64,000 bases of DNA. Source: Paenarthrobacter aurescens (GTDB lineage Bacteria; Actinomycetota; Actinomycetes; Actinomycetales; Micrococcaceae). Shown in pieces: positions 17,392 through 26,558 of the stretch. Below the pieces are notes generated by a model. That model worked only from the letters and a program-made list of their open reading frames with translations. It was not told the DNA's origin and did no database searches. Location of the stretch: positions 2,666,001 to 2,730,000 of the forward strand of contig NZ_CP157456.1 of the NCBI RefSeq assembly GCF_041549525.1, read 5' to 3'. The position numbers and the translations under genes are program-made. Within the stretch, counting starts at the first letter, position 1; every line of letters begins with the position of its first letter.

Positions 17392-17907
17392 ATGTCTGTT
17401 ATCCGTTTTCTCGCACGTCCCATGCTCGCGTCCAGCTTCGTCGTCGCAGGGCTGGACAAGCTCAGGAACGCGGACGACACTGCGAAGCAACTCTCGCCGG
17501 TCCTTCGCCGCGCCTCAGAGTCGCTCCCCTTCAAAGCCGACGAAAAAACACTCGCGCGCGTGATCGGCGGGGCACAGCTGGGAGCCGGAGCACTTCTTGG
17601 ACTCGGCAAACTCTCCCGCTTCGCCGCTACGGTCCTGGCCGTAACGTCGGCATTGAACTCCTACGTTGAATGGCGTTCTGCCGACATCAGCACCAAGGAA
17701 GGCCGCAGCGCCCGCAAGGCCCGGCTGCTGAAGAACATTTCCCTTACAGGCGGCGTCCTGCTGGCTGCCGTTGATACCGCAGGCCGTCCCAGCATTGCCT
17801 GGCGGGCAGAGCACCTGGCTGCCGACGCCAAGAAGGTGACGGGCAAGCAGATCAAGCGTGCAGATAAAGCAGTTCGCAAGGCCGTTGACAACGCAGTTGG
17901 AGCATAA
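17392..17907 (+). CDS. DoxX-family membrane protein
   Basis: 171 residues. The frame opens at 17341, but ATG at 17392 has AGGAGG upstream (MSVIRFLARPMLASSFVVAG). The DoxX pattern is FLARPMLASSFVVAGLDKLR at the N-terminus, with GAQLGAGALLGLGKLSRFAA and NISLTGGVLLAAVDTAG as membrane segments. A Lys-rich amphipathic tail follows. In mycobacteria DoxX forms a membrane oxidoreductase complex with a superoxide dismutase and a thiosulfate sulfurtransferase; here the role is inferred only. It is 6 bp before aroA and diverges from sigR. Confidence 0.8.
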   Translation: MSVIRFLARPMLASSFVVAGLDKLRNADDTAKQLSPVLRRASESLPFKADEKTLARVIGGAQLGAGALLGLGKLSRFAATVLAVTSALNSYVEWRSADISTKEGRSARKARLLKNISLTGGVLLAAVDTAGRPSIAWRAEHLAADAKKVTGKQIKRADKAVRKAVDNAVGA

Positions 17908-17913
17908 GGAAGC

Positions 17914-19296
17914 ATGACCGGTACCACCTCCGCACACGCCGATTCAAACAACACCGCCACTTCGTTGCCGTTATGGCCGGCTCCCTATGCCAAGGAGCCG
18001 GTGAACGCGACAGTGACGGTCCCCGGTTCAAAGTCGCTCACCAATCGTTTCCTGGTGTTGGCGGCCTTGGCGGATGGTCCCTCACGGTTGCGGGCTCCGC
18101 TTCACTCCCGCGATTCGGCGCTCATGATCCAAGCCTTGCGGCAGTTGGGAGCTACCGTCACCGAGGTACCCGGTGAGGGCAGGTTCGGGCCGGATCTGGA
18201 AATTACACCGCTTGATCCTGCCGCCGCCGGCGCCGAGACAGCAATCGACTGCGGACTGGCCGGTACGGTCATGCGATTCGTTCCACCGCTGGCTGCATTG
18301 CGTAACGGCGTTACAGTCTTCGACGGCGACCCCCACGCCCGTAAGCGGCCCATGGGCACCATCATCGAAGCCCTGATCGCCCTCGGCGTCCCGGTGGCAG
18401 CCGATGGCGGCAGGACGCCGTCGGCCCTTCCCTTCTCTGTTGAGGGCACCGGCGAGGTTCGCGGCGGACATCTGATCATTGATGCCAGCGCTTCATCGCA
18501 GTTCGTTTCCGCGTTGCTGCTGGTAGGCGCCCGGTTCAGTGAAGGCCTGCATCTTGAACACGTGGGCAAGCCCGTTCCCAGCCTGGACCACATCACCATG
18601 ACCGTAGAGGTCCTTCGCAGCGTTGGCGTGATGGTTGATGATTCAGTGCCCAACCATTGGCGGGTCTCCCCTGGTCCCATCCGGGCTTTTGACCAGCGCA
18701 TTGAGCAAGACCTCTCCAACGCAGGACCCTTCCTCGCCGCTGCACTTGCCACCGGCGGCACCGTGCGCATTCCCAATTGGCCTGCCGGTACCACACAGGT
18801 GGGCGATCAGTGGCGGAGCATCCTTACAGCCATGGGGGCCGAAGTAACTTTCCAGGACGGAACGCTGACCGTGACCGGCGGGCCTGAAATCATGGGCGCG
18901 GACTTTGATGAAACCAGCGAATTGGCACCAACGGTTGCGGCACTGTGCGCTTTGGCGAGCGGGCCGTCGCGACTGACCGGCATTGCACACCTCCGGGGGC
19001 ACGAGACCGACCGGCTTGCCGCTTTGGTCGCCGAGATCAACGGACTCGGTGGTGACGCTGAAGAGACCGCGGATGGCTTGGTGATCCGCCCGGCGGCCCT
19101 TCACAGTGGTGTGGTCCACAGCTACGCCGACCACCGGATGGCTACTGCCGGAGCCATCCTGGGCCTCGCGGTCGAGGGCGTTGAGGTTGAAGACATCGCC
19201 ACGACCTCCAAAACCATGCCGGAGTTCCCCCAAATGTGGGAAGCCATGCTGCAGCGGACCGAAGACGCCTCAGATCATGATGAGGCCAGCAACTGA
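17914..19296 (+). CDS. aroA: 3-phosphoshikimate 1-carboxyvinyltransferase (EPSP synthase)
   Basis: 460 residues, the full family length. It carries the shikimate-phosphate motif [29 protein letters not shown] and the C-terminal [13 protein letters not shown] with a final DHRMA motif. It joins shikimate 3-phosphate and phosphoenolpyruvate in aromatic amino acid synthesis in the cytoplasm. AAGGA precedes the ATG. The next gene, rsgA, starts 2 bp after its stop; aroA-rsgA-hisN next to sigR is a conserved actinobacterial order. Confidence 0.96.
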   Translation: MTGTTSAHADSNNTATSLPLWPAPYAKEPVNATVTVPGSKSLTNRFLVLAALADGPSRLRAPLHSRDSALMIQALRQLGATVTEVPGEGRFGPDLEITPLDPAAAGAETAIDCGLAGTVMRFVPPLAALRNGVTVFDGDPHARKRPMGTIIEALIALGVPVAADGGRTPSALPFSVEGTGEVRGGHLIIDASASSQFVSALLLVGARFSEGLHLEHVGKPVPSLDHITMTVEVLRSVGVMVDDSVPNHWRVSPGPIRAFDQRIEQDLSNAGPFLAAALATGGTVRIPNWPAGTTQVGDQWRSILTAMGAEVTFQDGTLTVTGGPEIMGADFDETSELAPTVAALCALASGPSRLTGIAHLRGHETDRLAALVAEINGLGGDAEETADGLVIRPAALHSGVVHSYADHRMATAGAILGLAVEGVEVEDIATTSKTMPEFPQMWEAMLQRTEDASDHDEASN

Positions 19297-19298
19297 CC

Positions 19299-20414
19299 AT
19301 GGGCCGTGACGCACGCTCCTGGGACGAATCGGATGTTCGGATCCGTCCCAGTAAAAAAGGATCCAGGCCCCGCACCAAGGACCGCCCCAGCCATGATGAT
19401 GCCGTCATTGGCCGCATCATCACAGTGGACCGCGGACGGTACAGGGCAATTGTTGATGAAGATTCCACGAACGAACGCATTGTCATTGCAGCCCGCGCCC
19501 GTGAACTTCGCCGCAACCCCGTGGTCCCTGGCGACTTCGTGGCCCTCGTAGGGGACGTATCAGGTTCACCGGACACCTTGGCACGCCTTGTTCGGGTGGA
19601 GGAACGGAAGACGCTGCTTCGCCGCAGTGCTGACGATACCGATCCCATCGAACGGGTTGTGGTGGCCAATGCCGATCAGCTTGTGGTGGTTGTTGCCGCC
19701 GCCAACCCGGAACCGCGTACCGGGTTCATTGACCGGGCCCTGGTTGCAGCCTACGACGCCGGCATTGAACCGCTGCTGCTCATCACCAAGGCTGACGTCA
19801 AAGATCCGGCCGAACTCCTGGCCAATTACCTGAGCCTGGACTTTCCGGTGATCATCAGCCGCACCGCCGACTCCGAGGCCGGCGGCATTGACGCCCGCTC
19901 CGATGACGGGCTCTCCGCCCGTCTGGACAAAGACGCGGTATCCCAGCTCCGCTCACACCTCGGTGGGAAAGTCACCGTAATGCTCGGCCACTCCGGCGTA
20001 GGCAAATCCACCATGGTCAATGCCCTGACCGGCGCAGAACGTGCCACGGGCGGGGTAAACGCTGTAACCGGACGAGGACGGCACACCTCGTCCTCAGCCT
20101 TGGCGCTCAAGCTTGATGATGCCCCGTCCGGCAGTTGGATCATTGACACGCCCGGCATTCGCTCCTTTGGTTTGGCCCACGTTGACCCGGACCGGATCCT
20201 GCACTCGTTCCCGGACCTGGAGCCCGGTACGGAGACCTGCGACCGCGGCTGCAAGCACGGTGCCAACGCTACGAATTGCGGGCTGGATGCGTGGGTAAAT
20301 GATGGCCATGCCGGCCCATCTGGAGTGGCACGGTTGGCATCCTTGCGCCGCCTGCTGGGTGCCGACCCCCGCCTGGAAGCCAAAGAGACCAAGGAGCTTG
20401 GAACCGTCAACTGA
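19299..20414 (+). CDS. rsgA: Ribosome small-subunit-dependent GTPase A
   Basis: 371 residues with the circularly permuted GTPase order: N-terminal OB domain (RGRYRAIVDED...), then G4 LLITKAD (near 166), then G1 GHSGVGKST (near 230) and G3 DTPGIRSFG. The C-terminal zinc domain has CDRGCKHGANATNCGL. It acts in late 30S maturation. It starts 2 bp after aroA, so the two are co-translated. Confidence 0.95.
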   Translation: MGRDARSWDESDVRIRPSKKGSRPRTKDRPSHDDAVIGRIITVDRGRYRAIVDEDSTNERIVIAARARELRRNPVVPGDFVALVGDVSGSPDTLARLVRVEERKTLLRRSADDTDPIERVVVANADQLVVVVAAANPEPRTGFIDRALVAAYDAGIEPLLLITKADVKDPAELLANYLSLDFPVIISRTADSEAGGIDARSDDGLSARLDKDAVSQLRSHLGGKVTVMLGHSGVGKSTMVNALTGAERATGGVNAVTGRGRHTSSSALALKLDDAPSGSWIIDTPGIRSFGLAHVDPDRILHSFPDLEPGTETCDRGCKHGANATNCGLDAWVNDGHAGPSGVARLASLRRLLGADPRLEAKETKELGTVN

Positions 20415-20469
20415 TGGGCGGCGGCTTCACCTCCCCACTGCAGCGGGCGTTTCAGGATAGTTTGGTGGC

Positions 20470-21282
20470 ATGACCCAACCCGTTTCCACCTACAACGATG
20501 ACCTGCGCCTTGCCCACGTCCTCGCTGATTCAGTCGATGCCCAGACCATGGATCGCTTCAAGGCACTGGACCTGCAGATCGAAACCAAGCCGGACCTCAC
20601 GCCGGTTACGGACGCTGACAAGGCCGCGGAGGAAGCAATCCGCGGCCAATTGTCCCGTTCACGCCCGCGGGATGCGGTTCTTGGCGAGGAGTTTGGCAGC
20701 AGTGGGCACGGTTCGCGTCGGTGGATCATCGATCCCATTGACGGCACCAAAAACTTTGTCCGGGGCGTCCCGGTGTGGGCAACGCTGATCGCCCTCGTGG
20801 ACGAAGGCGAACCCGTGGTGGGAGTGGTCAGCGCGCCGGCATTGGGCAAACGGTGGTGGGCTGCCAAGGACATGGGCGCTTACATGGGCCGCTCCCTGGC
20901 CTCGGCAACACGACTCAAGGTGTCCAATGTTTCCCGGCTTGCCGACGCCTCGATGTCCTACTCCAGCCTCTCGGGATGGAAGGAACGCGGCAACCTGGAT
21001 GAATTCCTGGGGCTCACCGAGGACATCTGGCGCACACGCGCCTACGGTGACTTCTGGTCCTATTGCCTGGTGGCCGAGGGTGCGGTGGACATCGCGTGCG
21101 AGCCGGAGTTGAACCTCTATGACATGGCTGCACTGGTCCCTATTGTCACTGAGGCAGGTGGCCGGTTTACCTCCTTGGAGGGCGAAGACGGTCCCTTCGG
21201 CGGCAATGCACTGGCTACCAATTCCATCCTGCACTCCGAAGTCCTCAAGCGGCTGAACCCCGGGCTGGACGACCTTCTCTAA
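20470..21282 (+). CDS. hisN: Histidinol-phosphatase, inositol monophosphatase family
   Basis: 270 residues. Metal-binding motifs are [26 protein letters not shown] and a C-terminal [16 protein letters not shown]. The family includes inositol monophosphatases; the location after aroA-rsgA and the length match HisN of Corynebacterium and mycobacteria, which removes phosphate from histidinol phosphate. The ribosome site is weak. A strong terminator follows 33 bp later. Confidence 0.88.
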   Translation: MTQPVSTYNDDLRLAHVLADSVDAQTMDRFKALDLQIETKPDLTPVTDADKAAEEAIRGQLSRSRPRDAVLGEEFGSSGHGSRRWIIDPIDGTKNFVRGVPVWATLIALVDEGEPVVGVVSAPALGKRWWAAKDMGAYMGRSLASATRLKVSNVSRLADASMSYSSLSGWKERGNLDEFLGLTEDIWRTRAYGDFWSYCLVAEGAVDIACEPELNLYDMAALVPIVTEAGGRFTSLEGEDGPFGGNALATNSILHSEVLKRLNPGLDDLL

Positions 21283-21314
21283 CAACCGAACCCTTGGCAA
21301 GAGCTGAATATTCC

Positions 21315-21355
21315 ACTGTGGGGACCCCTTTTTTGGGGGTCTCCACAGTCTTTTA
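21315..21355 (+). terminator. Intrinsic terminator after hisN
   Basis: A 14-bp stem with one G-U pair (ACTGTGGGGACCCC / GGGGTCTCCACAGT) encloses a T-rich loop and is followed by CTTTTATT. Confidence 0.9.
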
Positions 21356-21453
21356 TTCGCTGGAAAGTCCAAATCGCATCCAACGTAACAAAGGGCTTAA
21401 TAAACGGCGGTCGCTTTGGAAGCGTCCCGCCCCGTGCCTTAGCCTTTTTTACA

Positions 21454-21567
21454 GGTCACGAGTGCCAGCGCTAAACCCCGGTTTGCTGGCCGGCAACCCT
21501 CCATTCGCGGTGGGGTGCCCCGGGTGACGACCCGGCCGGTCCGGAACGGATGCGGCAAGCGCGGATC
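21454..21567 (+). ncRNA. SAM-IV riboswitch
   Basis: The leader reads GGTCACGAGTGCCAGCG, then CCCCGGTTTGCTGGCCGGC and AACCCTCC, then GCGGTGGGGTGCCCCGGGTG and ACGACC, and ends with a pseudoknot strand in GCGGCAAGCGCGGATC (21552-21567). These blocks match the SAM-IV class known from mycobacteria and Streptomyces nearly base for base. It senses S-adenosylmethionine and here precedes a class V aminotransferase by 33 bp. High SAM should lower expression of the gene. Confidence 0.93.
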
Positions 21568-21582
21568 CCCCAACGGGGGTCC
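21563..21582 (+). promoter_or_regulatory. Expression-platform hairpin of the SAM-IV riboswitch
   Basis: GGATCCCCC (21563-21571) pairs with GGGGGTCC (21575-21582) around AAC. It overlaps the end of the aptamer pseudoknot strand and sits just before the ribosome site (GCGAGG). No T-run follows, which suggests translational control. Confidence 0.55.
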
Positions 21583-21599
21583 CTCTTGAGCGAGGTCCC

Positions 21600-23009
21600 A
21601 TGAGCACTGTCACGTTGAACTCAAACACCATTGCGTCCCTTGTAGACGAGTCACTGCCCCAGGCAGCCGCAGCGGTCCGTCCGCTCGCCGCAGTCACCGG
21701 CGCTGAACTGCAGGCACCACTGATCCAAGGTGGTCACGTACGCTACGCAAACCTCGACTACGGCGCATCGGCTCCGGCCTTGAGCATCGTCTCCGCCTAC
21801 CTCAACGAAGTCCTTCCCTATTACGCCAGCGTGCACCGGGGAGCCGGGTATGCCTCCCAAATCAGCACGTCCGTGTACGAGAATTCCCGAAACATTGTCC
21901 GTGACTTTGTGGGCGGCCGGCCTGATGACTCCGTGATCTTCACACGGAACACCACGGATTCCCTGAACCTCTTGGCCGGGTGCCTGCCCCGGGTGGCCGG
22001 CGAGTTCACCGGTGAAGTCCTATACCTGGACATCGAGCACCACGCCAACCTGCTTCCTTGGCAGGGAGTCCCCCACCGCAGCGTGGTGGCGGCCCCCACC
22101 TTGGCTGAAACCTTGGACAAGCTCCGCGGCGAGCTCGCCCAGGGCGGGGTAAGCCTGCTGGCAGTGACCGGCGCCTCGAACGTCACCGGCGAAATCCTCC
22201 CCATAGCACGTCTGGCTTCGCTGGCCCACGAACACGGCGCAAGAATCGTGGTGGACGCGGCCCAGCTCGCCCCGCACCGCCGAATCAACATCGCCGAGGC
22301 TGACGTCGACTACGTCGTCTTCTCCGGACACAAGCTGTACGCCCCCTTTGGTGCCGGCGTCGTGGTGGGCCGTCCCGATTGGCTCGACGCCGGAACTCCC
22401 CACCTGGCCGGCGGTGGAGCGGTTCGCGAAGCCCGCCTGGACTCAGTCAGCTGGGCAGCCGGACCCGCGCGACACGAAGGCGGCTCACCCAACGTGCTCG
22501 GTGCCGCAACTCTTGCCCGGGCCACCCAGGTGCTCGCAGGCCTGGACCAGGATGCATGGCACGCCCACGAAACTGCCATCCGCTCATACCTGGTGAAAGG
22601 GCTGGAAGCCATTGACGGCGTGACCGTCCACAAGATCTTCAACGATTCACTGGACACCATCGGCGTGGTCAATTTCTCGGTGGAAGGATTCGACGCCGGA
22701 CTGGTTGCCGCTTATTTGGCGGCGGAACATGGCGTTGGCCTGCGGGATGGCCGCTTCTGCGCCCACCCGCTCCTCAAGCGCCTTGGGCTCCCCTCAGGAT
22801 CCTTGCGGGCGAGCTTCGGCGTGGGCTCCCGACTGGAGGACGCCACGCGGCTGCTGGCAGGCATCGAAGAACTCAAGCGCAACGGACTCGGGTGGGACTA
22901 TGTGGTGGACGAAGGCCGCTGGGTCCCGGCCAACGATCACCGCAGCTACCCGGAGTGGGCGCCGAATACTCCAGGCACCGCGGGCGCAGCTCCCTGCACC
23001 GTCGACTAG
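21600..23009 (+). CDS. Class V aminotransferase-fold PLP enzyme (cysteine desulfurase-like)
   Basis: 469 residues with the fold-type I class V pattern: LDYGASAPALS (substrate loop), FTRNTTDSLNLLAGCLP, HHANLLPW, TGASNVTGEILPI, VDAAQLAPH and the PLP lysine in FSGHKLYAPFGAGV. RDGRFCAHPLL resembles the SufS-type cysteine region. An N-terminal extension of about 45 residues is present. The SAM-IV riboswitch directly upstream ties it to sulfur/methionine metabolism, so it may release sulfur from cysteine or a related compound. The sulfur substrate is inferred; it is not part of a suf operon here. Confidence 0.82.
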   Translation: MSTVTLNSNTIASLVDESLPQAAAAVRPLAAVTGAELQAPLIQGGHVRYANLDYGASAPALSIVSAYLNEVLPYYASVHRGAGYASQISTSVYENSRNIVRDFVGGRPDDSVIFTRNTTDSLNLLAGCLPRVAGEFTGEVLYLDIEHHANLLPWQGVPHRSVVAAPTLAETLDKLRGELAQGGVSLLAVTGASNVTGEILPIARLASLAHEHGARIVVDAAQLAPHRRINIAEADVDYVVFSGHKLYAPFGAGVVVGRPDWLDAGTPHLAGGGAVREARLDSVSWAAGPARHEGGSPNVLGAATLARATQVLAGLDQDAWHAHETAIRSYLVKGLEAIDGVTVHKIFNDSLDTIGVVNFSVEGFDAGLVAAYLAAEHGVGLRDGRFCAHPLLKRLGLPSGSLRASFGVGSRLEDATRLLAGIEELKRNGLGWDYVVDEGRWVPANDHRSYPEWAPNTPGTAGAAPCTVD

Positions 23010-23116
23010 AAAAGAGTCTGCACCTTCTGCTGAGGTGGGCAGCTGGGGCAGTGCCGGACAGGGACAATGCGGTAAATTCGTAGGGTACTTTTTGCCACCC
23101 TCCAAAGGAGTTCCGC

Positions 23117-23950
23117 GTGTCCATGTCCTCCCAGGGTGGTGCCGCAAACCTTGCGGCAGGCATCCCCGGACCAGCCGGACCGAGGGGTCCAAAGCTGGCC
23201 GCCATCCGTCGGCTCGAACTCGGCCAGAGCTTTCAGGACGGCGGAGAACACTACGAGCGCGTACGTCCGGGGTATCCCGGTGATTCAGCGGACTGGCTGA
23301 TTCCCGCAAGGGCTCAAACCGCGGCCGACCTTGGAGCAGGCACGGGCAAGTTCACGGCATTGCTCGTCGAACGCGGACTCGAGGTCGCCGCCGTCGACCC
23401 TTCCGCGGACATGCTGAAGCAACTTCGAAGGGCCTACCCCCACGTCATGGCGCTGGAGGGAACGGCAGAGGCAACTGGACTGGCGGACTCAGCATTCGAC
23501 GTCGTCAGCGTTGCCCAGGCCTGGCACTGGTGCGAACCCCTCGCAGCCAGCACCGAGATTGCCCGGATTTTGCGGCCCCACGGAGTTTTGGGGCTCATCT
23601 GGAATCAGTTGGATACGTCACTGCCTTGGGTACACCGCCTTTCCCGCATCATGCATGCAGGCGATGTCCACAAGCCCGGTTTCCGCCCAGTGATCGGCCC
23701 GGAGTTCGAGGGTCTGGAACACCACGTGACCGCGTGGCAAGACGCCCTGACACCTGAAGACATCATGGAACTGACCAAGTCCCGCAGCTACTATCTGCGC
23801 GCCAACGACGCCACCCGCGAGAAAGTCCTGGGCAACCTGAAGTGGTACCTCTACGATCACCTTGGCCATGCCCCCGGTGAAGCCATTGGGTTGCCCTACG
23901 TGACGCAAACGTGGCAGGCATTCAAGATCCAGGGTCCAACGCCACTGTAG
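23117..23950 (+). CDS. Class I SAM-dependent methyltransferase
   Basis: 277 residues. Motif I is AADLGAGTGKFTALLVERGLEV, followed by the acidic residue in AAVDPSADML, and motif IV/post-I is FDVVSVAQAWHWCE. This is the methyltransferase-11/25 group; the WHW pattern resembles the trans-aconitate/Tam-like small-molecule branch. AAAGGAG precedes the GTG at 23117. A disordered Gly/Pro/Ala N-terminus of about 30 residues comes first. Substrate unknown; it is downstream of a SAM-regulated gene but separated by 107 bp. Confidence 0.82.
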   Translation: MSMSSQGGAANLAAGIPGPAGPRGPKLAAIRRLELGQSFQDGGEHYERVRPGYPGDSADWLIPARAQTAADLGAGTGKFTALLVERGLEVAAVDPSADMLKQLRRAYPHVMALEGTAEATGLADSAFDVVSVAQAWHWCEPLAASTEIARILRPHGVLGLIWNQLDTSLPWVHRLSRIMHAGDVHKPGFRPVIGPEFEGLEHHVTAWQDALTPEDIMELTKSRSYYLRANDATREKVLGNLKWYLYDHLGHAPGEAIGLPYVTQTWQAFKIQGPTPL

Positions 23951-23959
23951 GCTTGGAGC

Positions 23960-24673
23960 GTGAAGACCAGTACGCCCTCCTCCTCGATCGAGGACTACGT
24001 CAAGGTCATCTACTCCTACACGGAGTGGCAGGACAAGCCCATTACGTCGTCCCAACTAGCCCAGCGCCTGGGGGTGGCCAATTCCTCGGTGTCCGAAATG
24101 GTGCGCAAACTCAAGGACCAGGGTCTGGTTGATCACCAGCCCTACAGCGCTATCAGGTTGACCTCAGAGGGCATGCGTCTTGCGCTGTCCATGGTCCGCC
24201 GCCACCGCCTCATTGAGACCTACCTGGTGGAAGAACTCGGCTACAGCTGGGACGAAGTTCACGACGAAGCCGAGATGCTCGAACATGCGGTATCCGATAC
24301 TTTCATTGAGCGCATGTCCGCCAAGCTGGGCCATCCTGTACGGGACCCGCACGGGGACCCGATTCCTACAGCCGACGGGTCTGTTGAGCTGCCTCACGCT
24401 TACCGGATGATCGAGTTGGATCAGGGCCACTCAGGGCGCATCACGCGCATCAGTGACGAAAATCCTGACCTCCTGAGGTATCTCGCTGCAGAGGAGATCG
24501 CCCTGGACGCCCCCGTTGAAGTGGTGGGGCGCAAACCCTTCGGCGGCGCCCTGGTGGTGCGCATCGGCACCGGCGCCACAGGCCGGGAATTCGACCTCGC
24601 GGACGAGGTCACCTCGGCTCTATGGGTTCAAAGCGCCGAGGCCCACGAAGGTTGCGTTCTTCCGGCCAGGTGA
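23960..24673 (+). CDS. mntR: Manganese/iron-dependent repressor, DtxR family (MntR-like)
   Basis: 237 residues. The N-terminal winged helix (SSIEDYVKVIYSYTEW, then QLAQRLGVANSSVSEMVRKLKDQGLVDHQPY) is followed by a metal-binding dimer domain (RRHRLIETYLVEELGYSWDEVHDEAEMLEHAVSD) and a C-terminal SH3-like FeoA domain (GHSGRITRISDE). The first-site residues (Met/Cys versus Asp) separating MntR from IdeR are not clearly decisive; MntR is preferred from overall likeness. GTG start at 23960, 10 bp after the methyltransferase stop. Confidence 0.78.
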   Translation: MKTSTPSSSIEDYVKVIYSYTEWQDKPITSSQLAQRLGVANSSVSEMVRKLKDQGLVDHQPYSAIRLTSEGMRLALSMVRRHRLIETYLVEELGYSWDEVHDEAEMLEHAVSDTFIERMSAKLGHPVRDPHGDPIPTADGSVELPHAYRMIELDQGHSGRITRISDENPDLLRYLAAEEIALDAPVEVVGRKPFGGALVVRIGTGATGREFDLADEVTSALWVQSAEAHEGCVLPAR

Positions 24674-24691
24674 CCCTATAAGCACGGAGGG

Positions 24692-26140
24692 TCAGCTACG
24701 CTGGCCGGCCGCGCCGTCGTCGTCGCTTGTTTCGTCAGCTTCGCTCAGAACGGCAGGGGCGCCTTCCCGCACTGGGTTCCTGATCCCTGCTGCAGATGCC
24801 ACCGCGCCAAGCACGAATAAGCCGGCCGTCACCAGTAAAGCGTTGAACAGACCCTCCCTGGTAAATACCGGGCCCACAATGACGCCGGCGAATGCGATGG
24901 AGATCAGTCCAGCGATTCTGGCAATGGCGTTGTTGACCGCCGAACCAATCCCCGCCTCATCCGGCGGGACAGCACCGAGGATTGCAGCCGTTAGTGGCGC
25001 CACCAACGTGGCCAGTCCCAGGCCAAAGACGATTTGGCCCGGCAGTACCTGCATCCAGTAATTAAGGGGCTCCTGAACCGTGAGCGACATCAGGAAACCC
25101 GCAGCGCACAGCAGCGGGCCGATGGTCATGAACCAGCGGGGGCCGTACTTCCCTGCCAGAGCACCAAAGTAGGACGCCCCCAGCATCAGGATGACAGTAC
25201 TGGGAAGCAGTGCCATGCCCGCCACCGTGGCCCCCATGCCGCCCACCTGCTGCAAGTAGATACCCAACACGAAGAAGCCCAGAGAGATGGCGGCGTAAAT
25301 GGCCAGAGTGGCGAGATTACCCCACGCAAAGTTGCGGATACCGAAGAGCCTGAGCGGCAACATGGGCTCAGCAGCCCGGGACTCGTGGATGAGGAACAGC
25401 ACCATGGCTGCTATGCCCACCAAGAGCGGAACCCACACTTGAGGGCTGCTCCACCCCATCCTTCCCTGTTCGATAAACGCATACACCGCACCGCCCAAGC
25501 CCACCATGGCCAGGAGAGCTCCCAGGTAGTCGATCCTTTTGCTCTTGTCCCTGGCGGCGTCGGACTCCCTTAGGCCTGCAAGCATGGGCCAAATGGCCAC
25601 TGCGGGAATGACGTTGATGAAGAAGATGAACCGCCAGGAAAGCAAGTCCACAGCGACACCACCGATGAGCGGACCCACAATGGCCGCGGCGCTTGTCCAT
25701 CCGGACCACTGGCCAATGGCCTTGGACTGGGCCGGGCCGGAGAACGAGGAAATGATCATGGCGAGCGAACTCGGGACCAGAAGCGCGCCGGCCACCCCTT
25801 GCAGGGCCCGGGAAACCACCAGCACTTCGCCGGTCCACGCCAGCCCGCACATCACCGAAGTCAGGGCGAAACCGGCCAATCCCCATTCAAGGATCCTTGC
25901 TCTGCCGAAATGATCCGAAAGCGAGCCCGCTACCAGGATCAGCGCGCCCAACGTCAGCAGGTAGGCGTCCACCACCCACTGCTGGATGACCAAGCCACCG
26001 CCCAGTTCTCGACCTATTGCCGGGAGTGCGAGATTGACCACAAAGCCATCAAGGATTGCGATGAACGACGCCACAATTGCCACCACAAGGACGCGCTTCT
26101 GGAGCGGAGTACTCGGGGGCAGGGCTGCTGCGTCAGTCAT
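24692..26140 (-). CDS. MFS efflux transporter, DHA2 (EmrB/QacA) family
   Basis: About 482 residues, 14-helix drug:proton antiporter. Motif A appears as GSLSDHFGRARIL near residue 75; the first helix is LVVAIVASFIAILDGFVVNLALPAIG, with the D-x-VNLALP pattern of this family. ATG at 26140 (MTDAAALPPS) or 26146 are both possible. It converges on mntR with an 18-bp gap and diverges from the small protein at 26178. Substrates cannot be predicted. Confidence 0.85.
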   Translation of the reverse strand: MTDAAALPPSTPLQKRVLVVAIVASFIAILDGFVVNLALPAIGRELGGGLVIQQWVVDAYLLTLGALILVAGSLSDHFGRARILEWGLAGFALTSVMCGLAWTGEVLVVSRALQGVAGALLVPSSLAMIISSFSGPAQSKAIGQWSGWTSAAAIVGPLIGGVAVDLLSWRFIFFINVIPAVAIWPMLAGLRESDAARDKSKRIDYLGALLAMVGLGGAVYAFIEQGRMGWSSPQVWVPLLVGIAAMVLFLIHESRAAEPMLPLRLFGIRNFAWGNLATLAIYAAISLGFFVLGIYLQQVGGMGATVAGMALLPSTVILMLGASYFGALAGKYGPRWFMTIGPLLCAAGFLMSLTVQEPLNYWMQVLPGQIVFGLGLATLVAPLTAAILGAVPPDEAGIGSAVNNAIARIAGLISIAFAGVIVGPVFTREGLFNALLVTAGLFVLGAVASAAGIRNPVREGAPAVLSEADETSDDDGAAGQRS

Positions 26141-26177
26141 GTGCACAGCCTACGCCGGGAAAGTCCCGTATCGTTGA

Positions 26178-26546
26178 ATGGTGATTAGTAGACGTGATGC
26201 CGCTTTGGCCCTGGATATTTCGATGGAAATGGCCCAACGCCACGGTATTCCGTCCCGCCTCTCCGAAGCGGATCTGAGGGACATGCAGGACAACCCTCCC
26301 CCGTGGCTGGTGCAGTCCCGGGCCAACCGTACCGGCAAACGACCCGTCTGGGTCCACCTGACGTGTGCCGTATGCGGCTACACCGAAGCCGTACGCCCCA
26401 AGAAATGGTGGCCCGAGTTCTCCTTCGTCTTCTGTGGCACGCATCGGAACAGCGAGCTGCCAGAGCTCTTCCTCGGCGACGTACGCAGCGAGTATGAAGG
26501 CGTCGGAAGCCGGTTCGTCGGCGTCGTGGACGTTCGCAAGGACTAA
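26178..26546 (+). CDS. Conserved hypothetical protein with a Cys/His cluster
   Basis: 122 residues, not recognised as a named family. The N-terminal half is helical (ALDISMEMAQRHGIPSRLSEADLRDMQDNPPPWLVQSRANR). The C-terminal half has CAVCGYTEAVRPKKWWPEF and CGTH, a C-x2-C...C-x2-H set that could hold one zinc. There is no Shine-Dalgarno before ATG 26178, so it may be leaderless; an alternative Met lies at codon 16. It ends 12 bp before the convergent protease gene. Confidence 0.6.
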   Translation: MVISRRDAALALDISMEMAQRHGIPSRLSEADLRDMQDNPPPWLVQSRANRTGKRPVWVHLTCAVCGYTEAVRPKKWWPEFSFVFCGTHRNSELPELFLGDVRSEYEGVGSRFVGVVDVRKD

Positions 26547-26558
26547 CTTGCGTTGGGC

